Of a stretch of DNA of 64,000 nucleotides, positions 45,180 through 55,300 are shown one piece after another. Each line of letters opens with the position of its first letter. Within the stretch, counting starts at the first letter, position 1. The stretch is from Rhizobium sp. LC145. GTDB lineage: Bacteria; Pseudomonadota; Alphaproteobacteria; Rhizobiales; Rhizobiaceae. The stretch spans positions 496,001 through 560,000 of the forward strand of contig NZ_LBHV01000001.1 of the NCBI RefSeq assembly GCF_001005825.1. Reading direction: 5' to 3'. Under the pieces are notes generated by a model. The model was not told the DNA's origin. It did not search any database and worked only from the letters and a program-made list of their open reading frames with translations. Both the position numbers and the translations under genes were made by a program.

Positions 45180-45958
45180 GGGCTGGCCAACCGGACCCGG
45201 TAATTGCGCAATCCCTGGCGCTGGCCCTCGCTCTCAATCAGCGCTTCGCCGATGAGATGTTGCAGCCGGGAATGAATGAACATGTCGCTCAGTCCGTTTC
45301 GGGGGTCACATTTCCCCATCACATCGCCTGCGACCCGCGCCGCAAGGCGCCATTCGGCTGAGCAATTTTCCAGTATGAAGGCATCGTGAACCGACAGATC
45401 GCGGAAACGCAGATGTCCGGACCCGTCGCATTCCCGCAAGAGCTCCGGCCGAACGGCGATCGCCTCGAATTCCGCGGCAAGGCGGCGACGGTCGCCCTCC
45501 GGGACAACAGTTGCGTCCCTCGCAAAACCGATCAGCGACTGCGGCGTATGGACGGCAACAGCGTGCAAACCGTGCCGCGGCGGCACCGGAATATGCATCA
45601 GGGTTGCCCCCGTATCCGCAAGCCGATGGCAGGCCATCCGCAGGAAAACATAGTCCGCCCCGCTGCCGCTTGCCCAGATCAACACGCGATGCGGCCCTCC
45701 GGAAATCACCTGCTCGCGCAATATCCGCCACGGAGCAAAGACATCCTCTTCCCCGTGCATCGTTAAATCCAGATCATCATCGCCATATCCCTTGGAAAGG
45801 CCCTGCCAAAACAGAAACCGCTCCCTTTCGCTGGCGAGGGGACCGAGTCTCAGATCATCCATGATGCAGTGCACGTCGCCCGACAAACCAAGGCGTTCGA
45901 CGGCATATTTCAAGCTGCCGGCGGCACTTGGCGAAGTAACGACGTGAAAATCAGTCAT
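45176..45958 (-). CDS. DUF1835/DUF3658 domain protein
   Basis: The 260-aa protein has an N-terminal DUF1835 region (HVVTSPSAAGSLKYAVERLG, then HCIMDDLRLGPL) and a C-terminal DUF3658 region with LRFRDLSVHDAFILENCSAE and RNYRVRLASP at the end. Function is unknown. It starts 10 bases after the AsmA gene ends and may be cotranscribed with it. Confidence 0.85.
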   Translation of the reverse strand: MTDFHVVTSPSAAGSLKYAVERLGLSGDVHCIMDDLRLGPLASERERFLFWQGLSKGYGDDDLDLTMHGEEDVFAPWRILREQVISGGPHRVLIWASGSGADYVFLRMACHRLADTGATLMHIPVPPRHGLHAVAVHTPQSLIGFARDATVVPEGDRRRLAAEFEAIAVRPELLRECDGSGHLRFRDLSVHDAFILENCSAEWRLAARVAGDVMGKCDPRNGLSDMFIHSRLQHLIGEALIESEGQRQGLRNYRVRLASP

Positions 45959-45968
45959 GGCAAACCCG

Positions 45969-48900
45969 CTATTGAACGCCCGGCAGGCTCTGGAACGCTG
46001 AATTTCCGAGCGGCGGCAGGCTCTCCCGGATGACGTCCTCGGTGGGAGGCACGCTCAGAACGGGTGCCGACGGCTGATTTCCTTGCGTTTCCCGCTGTCG
46101 GCGCTGTTCGGCGAGAACGGCTTGCCGGCGCGTTTCGGCTTCCGCCTGCCTTCTGGCTTCGGCTTCCTGCCGCGCACGCTCTTCGGCCTCCGCCTTCTGG
46201 CGGGCCGCCTCACGCTCCGCCGCCTGGAAATTATAAAGCGCGACCTCGCGGCGAAGGCGCTGCTTTTCCAACACGCTCGCCTGTAGCGCCTCCACGCGCC
46301 GCCGTTCACGTTCGAAGGCGCGCTGCGACAGGAAATTCGTGAGCGGCGCGGCATCGATCGTCTTTTTAGGCGCGGCAAGATCGCCGGAATAGACGAGCCG
46401 CACCGTCGGATCTCCGCCCGCGATGGCTTCATCTCCGGCGTCATATGTGATCGCGAGACTGCCCTGGAGCGCCTCTTTCAGGAGATCGACGCGGACATCC
46501 CCCATCAGCTTCGCCGGACCGGTCGAGGCCGCGACGTTCTGTGCCCGGAGTTCGCCATCGGTGATGGTGAAGGGAATGGCGACCTGACCAAGATTGGCGG
46601 AGCCCTTGTGCACGACCTTCGATAGCAGAGGCAGGACCTTCGCTTCCGTCACCTCCCCCTCGAGCTTGTCGATCTCGGCGGAGAGCGGCGGCAGGGCATT
46701 CGGATTGATGCCCTCGACTGCAAGGTCGGAGAGCCGTATCTCGCCGGAGCCTCCGGCCGAATCCACGAGTTCGGCAACACTCTTTCCCGTCACCTCCGCC
46801 GAAAGATCGAGCCCCAGCTTGCCGCTTGCGATCGGCACTTCGTCAAGGTTCCAGACCAGTGGCGTAAGATCGGCGTCCTCCAGGTGGATTTTCGTCTGGA
46901 AGATACCGGCGCCTTCGCCGTTCGACATCATCATGCGGCCCGAAACCCTGCCGCCCTGCCACGTCCCGTTTCCGTCCTCGATCGTGACACCGCCATTCTT
47001 GTGCACGAGCTTCGCGGAAAAATCATCGATCCTGCCGGCCATGCCCGCCCAGAAGGCCTTGGCCTTCACGTTTAGGCTCACATCGGCGTCGCCGAAGATC
47101 GGCCGGCCGAAATCCCTTGCCGAAAAGGCACCGCTCTCGGGTTCGGTCAAAGGCCCGTAGACGGCTTCGCCAAGCCAAGCCAAATCGAGCGTATCGAAGT
47201 CGAGCGATCCGGATGCGGGATAGCCCGGTAGAGTGCGATCGATGTTCAGCTCGCCTGAAAAGGCGCTGCCGGCGGCCTCGCCGTTCACGCCCGTCAGATT
47301 CACGGTCTGCGGGGTCACGGCCACGTCTCCCGCAAACCGGAGCGGCAGGCCCGAGCCGAATTGCGGCAGGCCGATGCCCGTCATCAGCAGATAGGGTTCG
47401 AGATCGGCGCTCCGCAGATCCACATGCGCCCTTCCCTCACCGAAACCACCCGCCTTCAGATCGACATCGCCCTTGGCCGAAAGCTGCGTGCGCTCCGTGC
47501 GGAAAGAAAAGTCGGCGGCGGCAGGCCCTTCTCCCTGCTGACGGAGATCGAGTTCCAGACGGCCGGCGCCATCGCCCTCAAAAGGCAGCGGATCGAAACC
47601 CGCCTGGCCGAGAAGAATCGACGGCGTCGGATTGTCGAGCCTAGCCTTGACGGAAAAATCCGGCCCGCCGGTGAGATCGAAGATGCGTGGCAGTTCCAGA
47701 TCCGCGGAAAGCCTGCTCCCGTTCATGGCGCCCGTCACCACCGCGGAAATGCCGCTTCGTCCGGCCCCGCCGATCGTCAGGTCGGCGGAAAGATCGGTAT
47801 CGGCGAACCAGGCGGAATTGCGCGCCAGCTTTTGCAGGGCGGGATGCGGCGGCAGGCGGTCGCGCAGCATTGCGAGGAAACGGCCGGGATTTGCCGCCTT
47901 CAGAGTGACGGTCGCATTGCCGAGATAGGAGAGCAGAGAGCCTTCCGCCTTGCCGCGGGCATTGATCGTCGCCCCCTCCAGGCTGCCGACCGTCAGCCGT
48001 TCCAGCGACAGTGCGCCTTCCGAAAGCGTGAAGACGGTATCGACCTTTTCCGCCGCCACGCCGAAGGCGGTGAACCGGTCGGCTTTCAGATTGGCGGCGA
48101 TGCGGTGGTCGAGCACGGCCTGACCGGCATCGTCGCCCGTCATCAGCGAGGCGAGCGCCCGCATGGCATCGATATCGATCTCGTTGCCCGAAAGATCGAG
48201 CGTCAGCGCGGGTACGGCGTTCGACTGCGACTGCCGTTCGACGCTGCCTTTCAGCGTCGCCGGGCCGATCGCCAGCTCGAGGTCGTCGAACCGCTGCAGT
48301 TCCGGCGTCAGATTGACCTTCGCCGAGAAACCCGCAGTGCGCAATTGCCGGATGGCCGGGTCCACCTGGCCGGAAAGCCAGTCCGCGAGACCCGAAGGCT
48401 GGGTCGAGGCGAGCAGGAGATCGCCCACGAAGGAGGGCCGGCCGGCCAGTGTCAGCAGGCCCTTGCCTTCGACCTGCGTGCGTCCCGGCAAGGTCGCCAC
48501 CACATTGTCGACGGTCCAGCCCTGGCCGGCGGGGCGGATATCGAGACGGATGTCGCGGATGGTCGTATCGTCGGCGACGATCGCCGGCAGGCGAAGCGTC
48601 GCCTTGCCGGGCATCTGCGGAACGGGAATGCGGGCTGCAAGCTCGATGAAGGCGTTGATGCGGCGATTGGCGGAGGCGGCCGCATACCGGCCTGTCTTGC
48701 CCCGATTGCCGTTGCCGAGGCGGTCGACATCGATCTGCTGGCCCTCCGCGGTCAACAGGAATTCCGGCTTTTCGCCGGTATCCAGCGTCGCCTCGCCGGT
48801 CACGACGTAAGGGTCGTCCGGAGCGCCTGCCTCCAAGCGGTATTCCGGGATGCGGAAGCGCTCGTTGGTGAGTTCGAAACCACCCTTGACGCGTGGCCCC

Positions 48901-49679
48901 GGAGGCGGCGGTTCCACGGGCTCGGTCTCGTCTTCCTCCTGCAGAAAGCCGAAGGTGAAATTGCCGCGGTATAGCGGCTTGTTGTCGGCAATCGCCAGCT
49001 CGCCGTCGAGATTGACTTCGACCGGCTGCGCCTCCGGCCATAGGCGCAGCCGAAGCGGAAGCCGGGCCGCCGCGCGGTCGATCTCGCCGCTCGCCAGCGT
49101 GAAGCGCGCGCCATGGCCATCAAGGATCGCGGCGCCCTCGCCCCGCCAGGGACCGGTGAGCCTTTCAGCCGACATATCGGCCGAAAGCCCGGTGAGGCGG
49201 CGCGACTTGCCGGTCTGCTCGTCGATCAAGTCGATCGCGCCATCGGTGATGTGCACATCCTCGATGACGACGGTGCGGGCCGGGATCGCCGGGCGGCTGC
49301 CGCGCATCCAATCGAGCGTGCCGTCCTGCAATACGCGAATGCGCGCCTTCGGCTCCTCAATGCGCATGTCGAAAATACGCGCCTCGCCCGACAGGAAAGG
49401 CGCAAGCTCCATATCCATCGAGAACCGGGCGACCTGAACCAGCGGCTGGCCGTCGGTATCGGTTCCGACCCTCACATCATGCAGGGTGACGGAGGGAAAC
49501 GGCAGGATACGCGCATCGACGGAGCCGTGGACGGAGACCTTCTTGCCGAGGATGCGGCTCGCCTGCTCCTCGAAGGCGACGCGAAAGCTCGACCAATCCA
49601 CGAAGAACGGAGCGAGCAGCGCGGTGAAAAGCGCCACCACGACAAGTCCGCCGATTGCAAGCATGATGCGTTGAAGCAC
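45969..49679 (-). CDS. AsmA family protein
   Basis: The 1236-aa protein has one N-terminal membrane anchor (MLAIGGLVVVALFTALLAPF, then FVDWSSFRVAFEEQASRILG, the classic AsmA opening with KVSVHGSVDARILPFPSVTL) and a very long beta-rich periplasmic body, ending with the AsmA C-terminal domain (NLGQVAIPFTITDGELRAQN) and an Arg/Glu/Gln coiled tail. AsmA-like proteins bridge inner and outer membranes and are thought to move phospholipid. The GTG at 49679 is preferred; a GTG at 49712 would add 11 charged residues. Confidence 0.9.
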   Translation of the reverse strand: MLQRIMLAIGGLVVVALFTALLAPFFVDWSSFRVAFEEQASRILGKKVSVHGSVDARILPFPSVTLHDVRVGTDTDGQPLVQVARFSMDMELAPFLSGEARIFDMRIEEPKARIRVLQDGTLDWMRGSRPAIPARTVVIEDVHITDGAIDLIDEQTGKSRRLTGLSADMSAERLTGPWRGEGAAILDGHGARFTLASGEIDRAAARLPLRLRLWPEAQPVEVNLDGELAIADNKPLYRGNFTFGFLQEEDETEPVEPPPPGPRVKGGFELTNERFRIPEYRLEAGAPDDPYVVTGEATLDTGEKPEFLLTAEGQQIDVDRLGNGNRGKTGRYAAASANRRINAFIELAARIPVPQMPGKATLRLPAIVADDTTIRDIRLDIRPAGQGWTVDNVVATLPGRTQVEGKGLLTLAGRPSFVGDLLLASTQPSGLADWLSGQVDPAIRQLRTAGFSAKVNLTPELQRFDDLELAIGPATLKGSVERQSQSNAVPALTLDLSGNEIDIDAMRALASLMTGDDAGQAVLDHRIAANLKADRFTAFGVAAEKVDTVFTLSEGALSLERLTVGSLEGATINARGKAEGSLLSYLGNATVTLKAANPGRFLAMLRDRLPPHPALQKLARNSAWFADTDLSADLTIGGAGRSGISAVVTGAMNGSRLSADLELPRIFDLTGGPDFSVKARLDNPTPSILLGQAGFDPLPFEGDGAGRLELDLRQQGEGPAAADFSFRTERTQLSAKGDVDLKAGGFGEGRAHVDLRSADLEPYLLMTGIGLPQFGSGLPLRFAGDVAVTPQTVNLTGVNGEAAGSAFSGELNIDRTLPGYPASGSLDFDTLDLAWLGEAVYGPLTEPESGAFSARDFGRPIFGDADVSLNVKAKAFWAGMAGRIDDFSAKLVHKNGGVTIEDGNGTWQGGRVSGRMMMSNGEGAGIFQTKIHLEDADLTPLVWNLDEVPIASGKLGLDLSAEVTGKSVAELVDSAGGSGEIRLSDLAVEGINPNALPPLSAEIDKLEGEVTEAKVLPLLSKVVHKGSANLGQVAIPFTITDGELRAQNVAASTGPAKLMGDVRVDLLKEALQGSLAITYDAGDEAIAGGDPTVRLVYSGDLAAPKKTIDAAPLTNFLSQRAFERERRRVEALQASVLEKQRLRREVALYNFQAAEREAARQKAEAEERARQEAEARRQAEAETRRQAVLAEQRRQRETQGNQPSAPVLSVPPTEDVIRESLPPLGNSAFQSLPGVQ

Positions 49680-49815
49680 CGTCCCCGTTTCCTTCCGTTC
49701 CGTTCGCCTCACATAATCTCAACGGCAATCGCGTTTTCTTGTCACCCTAGTGCGTTTCACCACGAAATGAAAAGGTCGAAAGACCGCTGGCAGGTCACGC
49801 TTGCGGGAGCCCTCC

Positions 49816-51228
49816 TTAAAGAGGCCGCAGGATCTTGCCGGGATTGAAGATATTGTCGGGATCGAGCCCTTTCTTGATGGAACGCATCAGCCCCAGCGCA
49901 CCGCCGAGTTCCTCTTCCAGGAAAGCCATCTTGCCCTGGCCAATGCCGTGCTCGCCGGTGCAGGTGCCATCCATGGCGAGAGCGCGGCGATTGAGGCGTT
50001 CCGTGAAAGCCTCGACCTTCGCGACGGAAGACGGGTCCTTGCCGTCAAAAAGGATGAGCACGTGGAAATTGCCGTCACCCGCATGGCCGACGATCGGCGC
50101 GAGCAAGCCCTCACGGGCGATATCGGCCTGGGTCTCGGCCACGCATTCGGCAAGCCGCGAGATCGGCACGCAGACATCGGTGGAAAGCCCGTCGAGATGC
50201 GGCGCCAGCGCCCGGCTCGCCCAATAGGCATCGTGTCGGGCCTTCCAGAGCTTGGTGCGCTCCTCGGCATTGTCGGTCCAGCGGAACTCGTCGCCGCCGC
50301 ATTCGGCCGCGATTTCGGAAAACTGGGCGGATTGCAGCGCCACGGTCTCCTCGGTGCCGTGGAATTCCAGGAAAAGCGTCGGCTTTTCCGGGTAGCTGAG
50401 GCCGGAATAGGCATTGCAGGCGCGTATCTGCACGTCATCCAGCAGTTCGATGCGGGCGATGGGAATGCCCATCTGGATGGTCATGATGACGGCATCGCAG
50501 GCGGCCTGGAGGGTCGGAAAGGCGCAGACGCCGCCGCCAATCTTTTCGGGAATGCCCTGCAGGCGCAGCGTCACCGAGGTGATGACACCGAGCGTGCCTT
50601 CGGAGCCGACGAAAAGGCGGGTGAGATCATAGCCGGCGGAGGACTTCTTCGCGCGGCGGGCGGTGCGGACCTCCTCGCCATCGGCGGTGACGACCGTCAG
50701 CGACAGGACATTGTCCTTCATCGTGCCGTAGCGAACCGCATTGGTGCCGGAAGCGCGGGTCGCCACCATGCCGCCGATCGAGGCGTTGGCGCCCGGATCG
50801 ATCGGGAAGAAGAGGCCGGTATCGCGCAGCTCCCGGTTCAGCTCCTCACGGGTGATGCCCGGCTCGACGGTGACGTCGAGATCGGCGGGGCTGATGCTGA
50901 GCACGCGGTTCATGCGGCTGAAATCGATGGAGATGCCGCCGGAGGGCGCATTGACCTGCCCTTCGAGCGAAGAGCCCGTGCCGAAGGGAATGACGGGCAC
51001 GCGATGGCTCGCACAGGCCTTCACCACCGTCTTCACGTCCTCGGAACTTTCGACGAAGACGACGCCGTCCGGCAGTTGCGACGGCAGATAAGTGGCGGTG
51101 TGGGCATGCTGTTCGCGGAAGGACCGGCCGGTCTGGAAGCGCTCGCCGAAGGCCTGCTTCAAGATGCCGAGGACCGCGGCAATCCCCTCCTCATTGCGAA
51201 CTCCCGTTCTCACATCCTTCACAGCCAT
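49816..51228 (-). CDS. FAD-binding oxidoreductase, GlcD/D-lactate dehydrogenase type
   Basis: The 470-aa protein has the PCMH FAD domain (VPVIPFGTGSSLEGQVNAPS, then SIGGMVATRASGTNAVRYGT) and the C-terminal FAD-oxidase domain with IVGHAGDGNFHVLILFD and GTCTGEHGIGQGK. It should oxidise a 2-hydroxy acid such as D-lactate or glycolate. The ATG at 51228 follows GGGAG. No glcE/glcF partners are near, so a single-subunit D-lactate dehydrogenase is the better fit. Confidence 0.9.
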   Translation of the reverse strand: MAVKDVRTGVRNEEGIAAVLGILKQAFGERFQTGRSFREQHAHTATYLPSQLPDGVVFVESSEDVKTVVKACASHRVPVIPFGTGSSLEGQVNAPSGGISIDFSRMNRVLSISPADLDVTVEPGITREELNRELRDTGLFFPIDPGANASIGGMVATRASGTNAVRYGTMKDNVLSLTVVTADGEEVRTARRAKKSSAGYDLTRLFVGSEGTLGVITSVTLRLQGIPEKIGGGVCAFPTLQAACDAVIMTIQMGIPIARIELLDDVQIRACNAYSGLSYPEKPTLFLEFHGTEETVALQSAQFSEIAAECGGDEFRWTDNAEERTKLWKARHDAYWASRALAPHLDGLSTDVCVPISRLAECVAETQADIAREGLLAPIVGHAGDGNFHVLILFDGKDPSSVAKVEAFTERLNRRALAMDGTCTGEHGIGQGKMAFLEEELGGALGLMRSIKKGLDPDNIFNPGKILRPL

Positions 51229-51281
51229 CGACCAATCTCCCTGCAACTGACGAGGACTGGTTAGGCGACGGTTTTCGCTTT

Positions 51282-51496
51282 GTCCACCCTCGTCCTCGGG
51301 TCAGGCCCGAGGAGGACGACCCGAGTATTGAACGGTTTCCTCGAAGGCCCGAGGGTGACGAGTGGACGGACTCCTCTCTTGGTGCTGCAGCGGTTTTCTT
51401 TTCGTCATCCTCGGACAAGCGAAGCGCGATCCGAGGACGGCCGGGACACGTCGTGTGCCTCGTATTGAATTTTATAGGTGACACGCGACGTGTCCC
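51282..51496. repeat. Cluster of palindromic repeats downstream of the oxidoreductase promoter
   Basis: This non-coding stretch holds several perfect palindromes: TCCTCGGG/CCCGAGGA (51293-51300 with 51306-51313, 5-base loop), TCCTCGGA/TCCGAGGA (51408-51415 with 51430-51437), and GGGACACGTCG/CGACGTGTCCC (51443-51453 with 51486-51496). Larger flanking arms (GTCCACCCTCGTC near 51282 and GACGAGTGGAC near 51356) also pair. The 51229-51869 interval has no convincing gene. Confidence 0.75.
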
Positions 51497-51800
51497 GTTC
51501 GGTGTGTTTTTCCGCGCAACTCCGGTCCCTCTGCGGCGGCCCATATGTTGTTGATTATTAGCCGGGCCGGGTTGTGTGCGACACACGCACGCCCCGCCGT
51601 TTCTCAGGCGAGAGGGAGACCATTTTCTGCGCAGCCCCTAACTGCCCGCCTGCATCAACGGCGGATCGAAAGGGCACCGGCCCCATCTCGCCGGCGATGC
51701 TTGACCGGTGCAGCCGAAACAGGACAGGGACAGTATGAGGCAAAGTTGGAGAGCGGGGATGAAGGAGGATGAAAATTTCTTCGCGGGCGGCTGTTTTCTC

Positions 51801-51852
51801 CGTCATCCCTGTGCTTGTCACAGGGATCCAGCGCGCCCAAGTCCTTGGGCGC
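51801..51852. repeat. Two-hairpin palindromic element, left copy
   Basis: Hairpin 1 is ATCCCTGTG-N5-CACAGGGAT (51805-51827). Hairpin 2 is GCGCCCAA-GTCC-TTGGGCGC (51833-51852). It lies 17 bases past the stop of the GIY-YIG gene. An inverted copy with the same architecture lies beyond the gene's start at 52263-52309. Confidence 0.85.
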
Positions 51853-51869
51853 AAAAGACAGTTTGCCAT

Positions 51870-52157
51870 TCAGAGAAGCCAGGGAGAAATGTCCTCCCAT
51901 TCCGGATTGACGCTTTCGATCAGATTGAGCTTCCACGCTCTCGGCCATTTCTTGATGGTCTTTTCCCGCCGGATGGCATCCACCACCAGATCATGGATTT
52001 CGAACCAGACGAGCGTCTTGACGCCATAGCGGCTGGTGAAGCCCGGCGTCAGCTCATTCTGATGTTCATAGAGCCGCCCCGGCAGATCGCTGGTCACGCC
52101 GGTATAGAGCGTGCCGTTCCGTTTCGATGCCAGGATGTAGACATAGCCACAGCGCAT
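51870..52157 (-). CDS. GIY-YIG single-domain nuclease-like protein
   Basis: The 95-aa protein is almost entirely a GIY-YIG domain: YVYILAS (GIY position), LYTGVTSDLPGRLYEH (YIG position, with the catalytic Arg), and later the REKTIKKW helix with the metal-binding Glu. UvrC and homing nucleases share this fold. Stand-alone forms (YhbQ/UPF0213-like) are common in rhizobia and their role is unknown. It is flanked on both sides by inverted copies of a two-hairpin element. Confidence 0.9.
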   Translation of the reverse strand: MRCGYVYILASKRNGTLYTGVTSDLPGRLYEHQNELTPGFTSRYGVKTLVWFEIHDLVVDAIRREKTIKKWPRAWKLNLIESVNPEWEDISPWLL

Positions 52158-52262
52158 GAGGCGATGATTGCATGACGTCTACATGCACGTAAAGGTTTAA
52201 TTCGAACTCGTTGGTAAGGCAAAGCAGCCACCCAGCCGGACGATTGCTCAAAGAGTCCTCTC

Positions 52263-52309
52263 GCCGTGCAGACGCACGGCGGCTGGATTCCTGTGACAAG
52301 CACAGGAAT
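52263..52309. repeat. Two-hairpin palindromic element, right copy
   Basis: Hairpin 2 is GCCGTGC-AGAC-GCACGGC (52263-52280, arms 52263-52269 and 52274-52280). Hairpin 1 is ATTCCTGTG-N5-CACAGGAAT (52287-52309). Relative to the left copy it is inverted, and hairpin 1 has a paired C-to-T and G-to-A change that keeps base pairing. Hairpin 2 keeps only its shape. It lies 106 bases upstream of the GIY-YIG start. Confidence 0.85.
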
Positions 52310-52372
52310 GACGGGAGGATGTAGTGCCGGCGTGCCCCACTTACTCGCCGGGTATATCTCAAACGAAAACAC

Positions 52373-55300
52373 CTACTCCGCCGCAAGCAGCGGGCGCTCG
52401 TCCTCGTCCAGCTTGCGGGCGCGGGCCGCATTGGCGAGTTCCTGATGAAGCCGATGCTCATCATGGGCGTGCGGGGTGGCGAAGCGAGCAATCAGGAGAT
52501 AGGCGACCGGGGTGATGAAGAGCGTCACCAGCGTGGCGAAGCCGAGGCCGCCGACAATGACCCAGCCGAGCGCGATGCGCGCTTCGGCGCCAGCCCCCTG
52601 GGCCAGCACCAGCGGCACGCCGCCGATGACGGTCGCGATCATCGTCATCATGACCGGGCGAAGGCGGATGGAGCAGGCCTTCTCGATCGCCTCGCGAACG
52701 CTCGCGCCGTGATCGCGAAGCTGGTTGGCGAATTCCACGATCAGGATGCCGTTTTTGGCCATGACGCCCACCAGGAGCACGAGGCCGATCTGGCTGTAGA
52801 CGTTGAGGCTCGAGCCGGTGACCACCAGCGCGATCGCGGCGCAGGCGAGCCCGAGCGGAACGGTGGACATGATGATGATCGAGGAAAGCACGCTTTCGAA
52901 CTGCGCGGCCAGCACCAGGAAGATGATGGCGATCGCGAAGCCGAAGGTCATCAGCATGGCGTTCGAATTCTCGCCCAGCGTCTTGGCTTCGGCGAGCGGC
53001 ATCAGCCTGGAGCCCGGCGGCAACAGCGGCTCGGCAAGTGCCGTCACCTCGTTGACCGCTTGGCCGAGCGAAACACCGTCGCGAAGGCCTGCGGAAATCG
53101 AGACGGAAGCGAGCTGCTGTTCGCGGTTGAGCTGCGGGGCGACCGCGTTTTCCTTCAACGTCGCAATCGTCGACATCGGCACGATCTTGCCGTCGCCCGT
53201 CTTCAGGAAGATGTTTTCGAGATCGGTCGGATCGTCGATCGGCCGCGTGGTGGAGGTGAGCTTCACCGGCAGCGCGTCGCCGCCGACGAAGACATCCACG
53301 ACAGACCGGCCCTCCAGCAGCGATTGAAGCGCGGTCGAGAGCCCCGTGATATCGATGCCGAGATCGGAGGCACGCTCGCGATCGATCGTGACGGAGAGCT
53401 GCGCCTGGGTCGGCTCGTTGGTGAGGCGCGGCGTATCGAAGAGCTGCGTATCCTCCATCTCGCGCACGAGCTGCTGCGCAGCCGCCGTCAGCTTTTCATA
53501 GTCGTGACCGACCAGCGCCATCTGCAGGCCGTTGCCGGCGCCGCGGATGCGCAGGCTGTTCGATTGCATGGCAAAGCCGCGCAGTGCCGGCACTCGCTGG
53601 GCGGCCGCATTGATGTCGGCGACGATCTGATCCTGCGTGCGGTCGCGCTCGTCCCAGGGCGCGAGTGTCAGCACCATGAAGCCGCTGTTCTTGTTGCTGC
53701 CGAAACCGGAAATCGAGAAAATATTCTGGATCTCGCCCGAATCCACCAGCGGCTTCAGGTTCTCCTCGACACGCTGAAGCTGGTCGCGCGTGTAATCCAG
53801 GCTGACGCCCTGCGGAGCCGTGGCCCGCATCATCACCATGGAACGATCCTCGCGCGGCGTGATCTCGCTCTTGACCAGACCGAAGACGTTATAGGCGGCG
53901 ACCGAGAAGAGCACCGCAACGACGATGACGACGAGCGGAGCGTTCAGGCAGGAGTGCAGCGCCGAGGCATAGAGGCGGGCGAACTTCTGGCCGAACCAAT
54001 GCAGCGGCCCGTGCTTTTCCTTGATCGGCTTTACCAGCATGCGCGAGGCCAGCATCGGGCAAAGGGTCAGCGCGGTGATGGAAGACAGCGCGACGGCAAA
54101 GGCGAGCACGAAGCCGAATTCCTTGAACAGGCCACCGATCTGGCCGGGCAGGAAGGAGAGCGGAATGAACACGGCCGCCAGCGTCGCCGTGGTGGCGATG
54201 ACGGCGAAGAAGACTTCCTGGGTGCCGAGGACGGCCGCGGCACGCGGCCCCATGCCCTCCGACCGCCGCCGGACGATGTTTTCCAAGACAACGATCGCAT
54301 CGTCCACCACAAGGCCGGTCGCCAGCACGATCGCCAGCAGCGTGAGGATGTTGATCGAGAAGCCGACCAGATACATCGCGATCAGGGTGCCGATCAGCGC
54401 CACGGGCATGGTGAGCGCCGGAATGAGCGTCGCGCGCCAATCCCGCAGGAAGAGGTAGATGACGACGACGACGACGGTCGCCGAGAGCAGGAGGGCGATC
54501 TCCACCTCGTGCAGCGCGCCCTCGATGAAGACGGCGTCGTTGCTGGTGACCGCAATCCGCGTGCCCTCGGGAAGGATCGACTGCATCTCGGCGACGGCGG
54601 TCTTGACGCCTTCGGAAATGTTCAGCGTGTTCGACTGGGCCTGGCGGATGATGCCGAGGCCGACGCCCTGCACGCCGTTCGAGCGCAGCACCGTCGTGCC
54701 GTCGTCCGGACCGAGGCTCACGGTCGCGACGTCGCGCAGGCGCACGTTGGGACTGATGAGGACGTTTTCGAAATCATGTGGCGTGGTGAGGTTGGCGGTG
54801 GCGCGCACCACGATGTCCTGCGTCGTGCTCTTCAGTGAGCCGGCCGGAACGTCGAGGGCCGCACTTTCGAGCGCATTCGAGACATCGCCCACCGTCAGCC
54901 CGCGGCCGGCGAGTGCCGCCTGGTTCACGTCGACGCGGAAGACCTTCTCCTGGTCGCCGTAAAGCTCGACATCGGCCACGCCCTCGACCGCCGCCAGACG
55001 GTCGACGATCTCGTTGTCGACGAGCTGGGTCAGGTCGTCCATCGAAAGTTTGCTGGAGGTGACGGCAAGCCGCATGATGGCTTCGGAATCGGAATCCGCT
55101 TTCACGATGCGGGGATCGTCGGCGTCATCCGGCAGCTGGTTGGTGATGCGGCCGATCGCATCACGCGTGTCGTTGGCGGCTTCCGAAAGATCGACGGAAT
55201 CGGAGAATTCCAGCGTCACGCGGCTGGAGCCGAACTGCGACTGCGAGGAAATCGCCTTCAGGCCGCTGACGCGCGCCACCGCCCCCTCGATGACCTGGGT

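Noticed and set aside
47361..48974. Plus-strand frame opposite the AsmA gene
   Set aside because: It lies wholly within AsmA on the other strand and has no start signal or motif.
51191..51772. Short ORFs in the palindrome cluster
   Set aside because: Their sequence is dictated by the repeats, they overlap each other on both strands, and they show no protein pattern.
52445..54838. Plus-strand frame of 797 codons opposite mexF
   Set aside because: It is a shadow of the RND transporter gene, and its composition (Asp/Arg/His-rich) fits none of the known protein classes.
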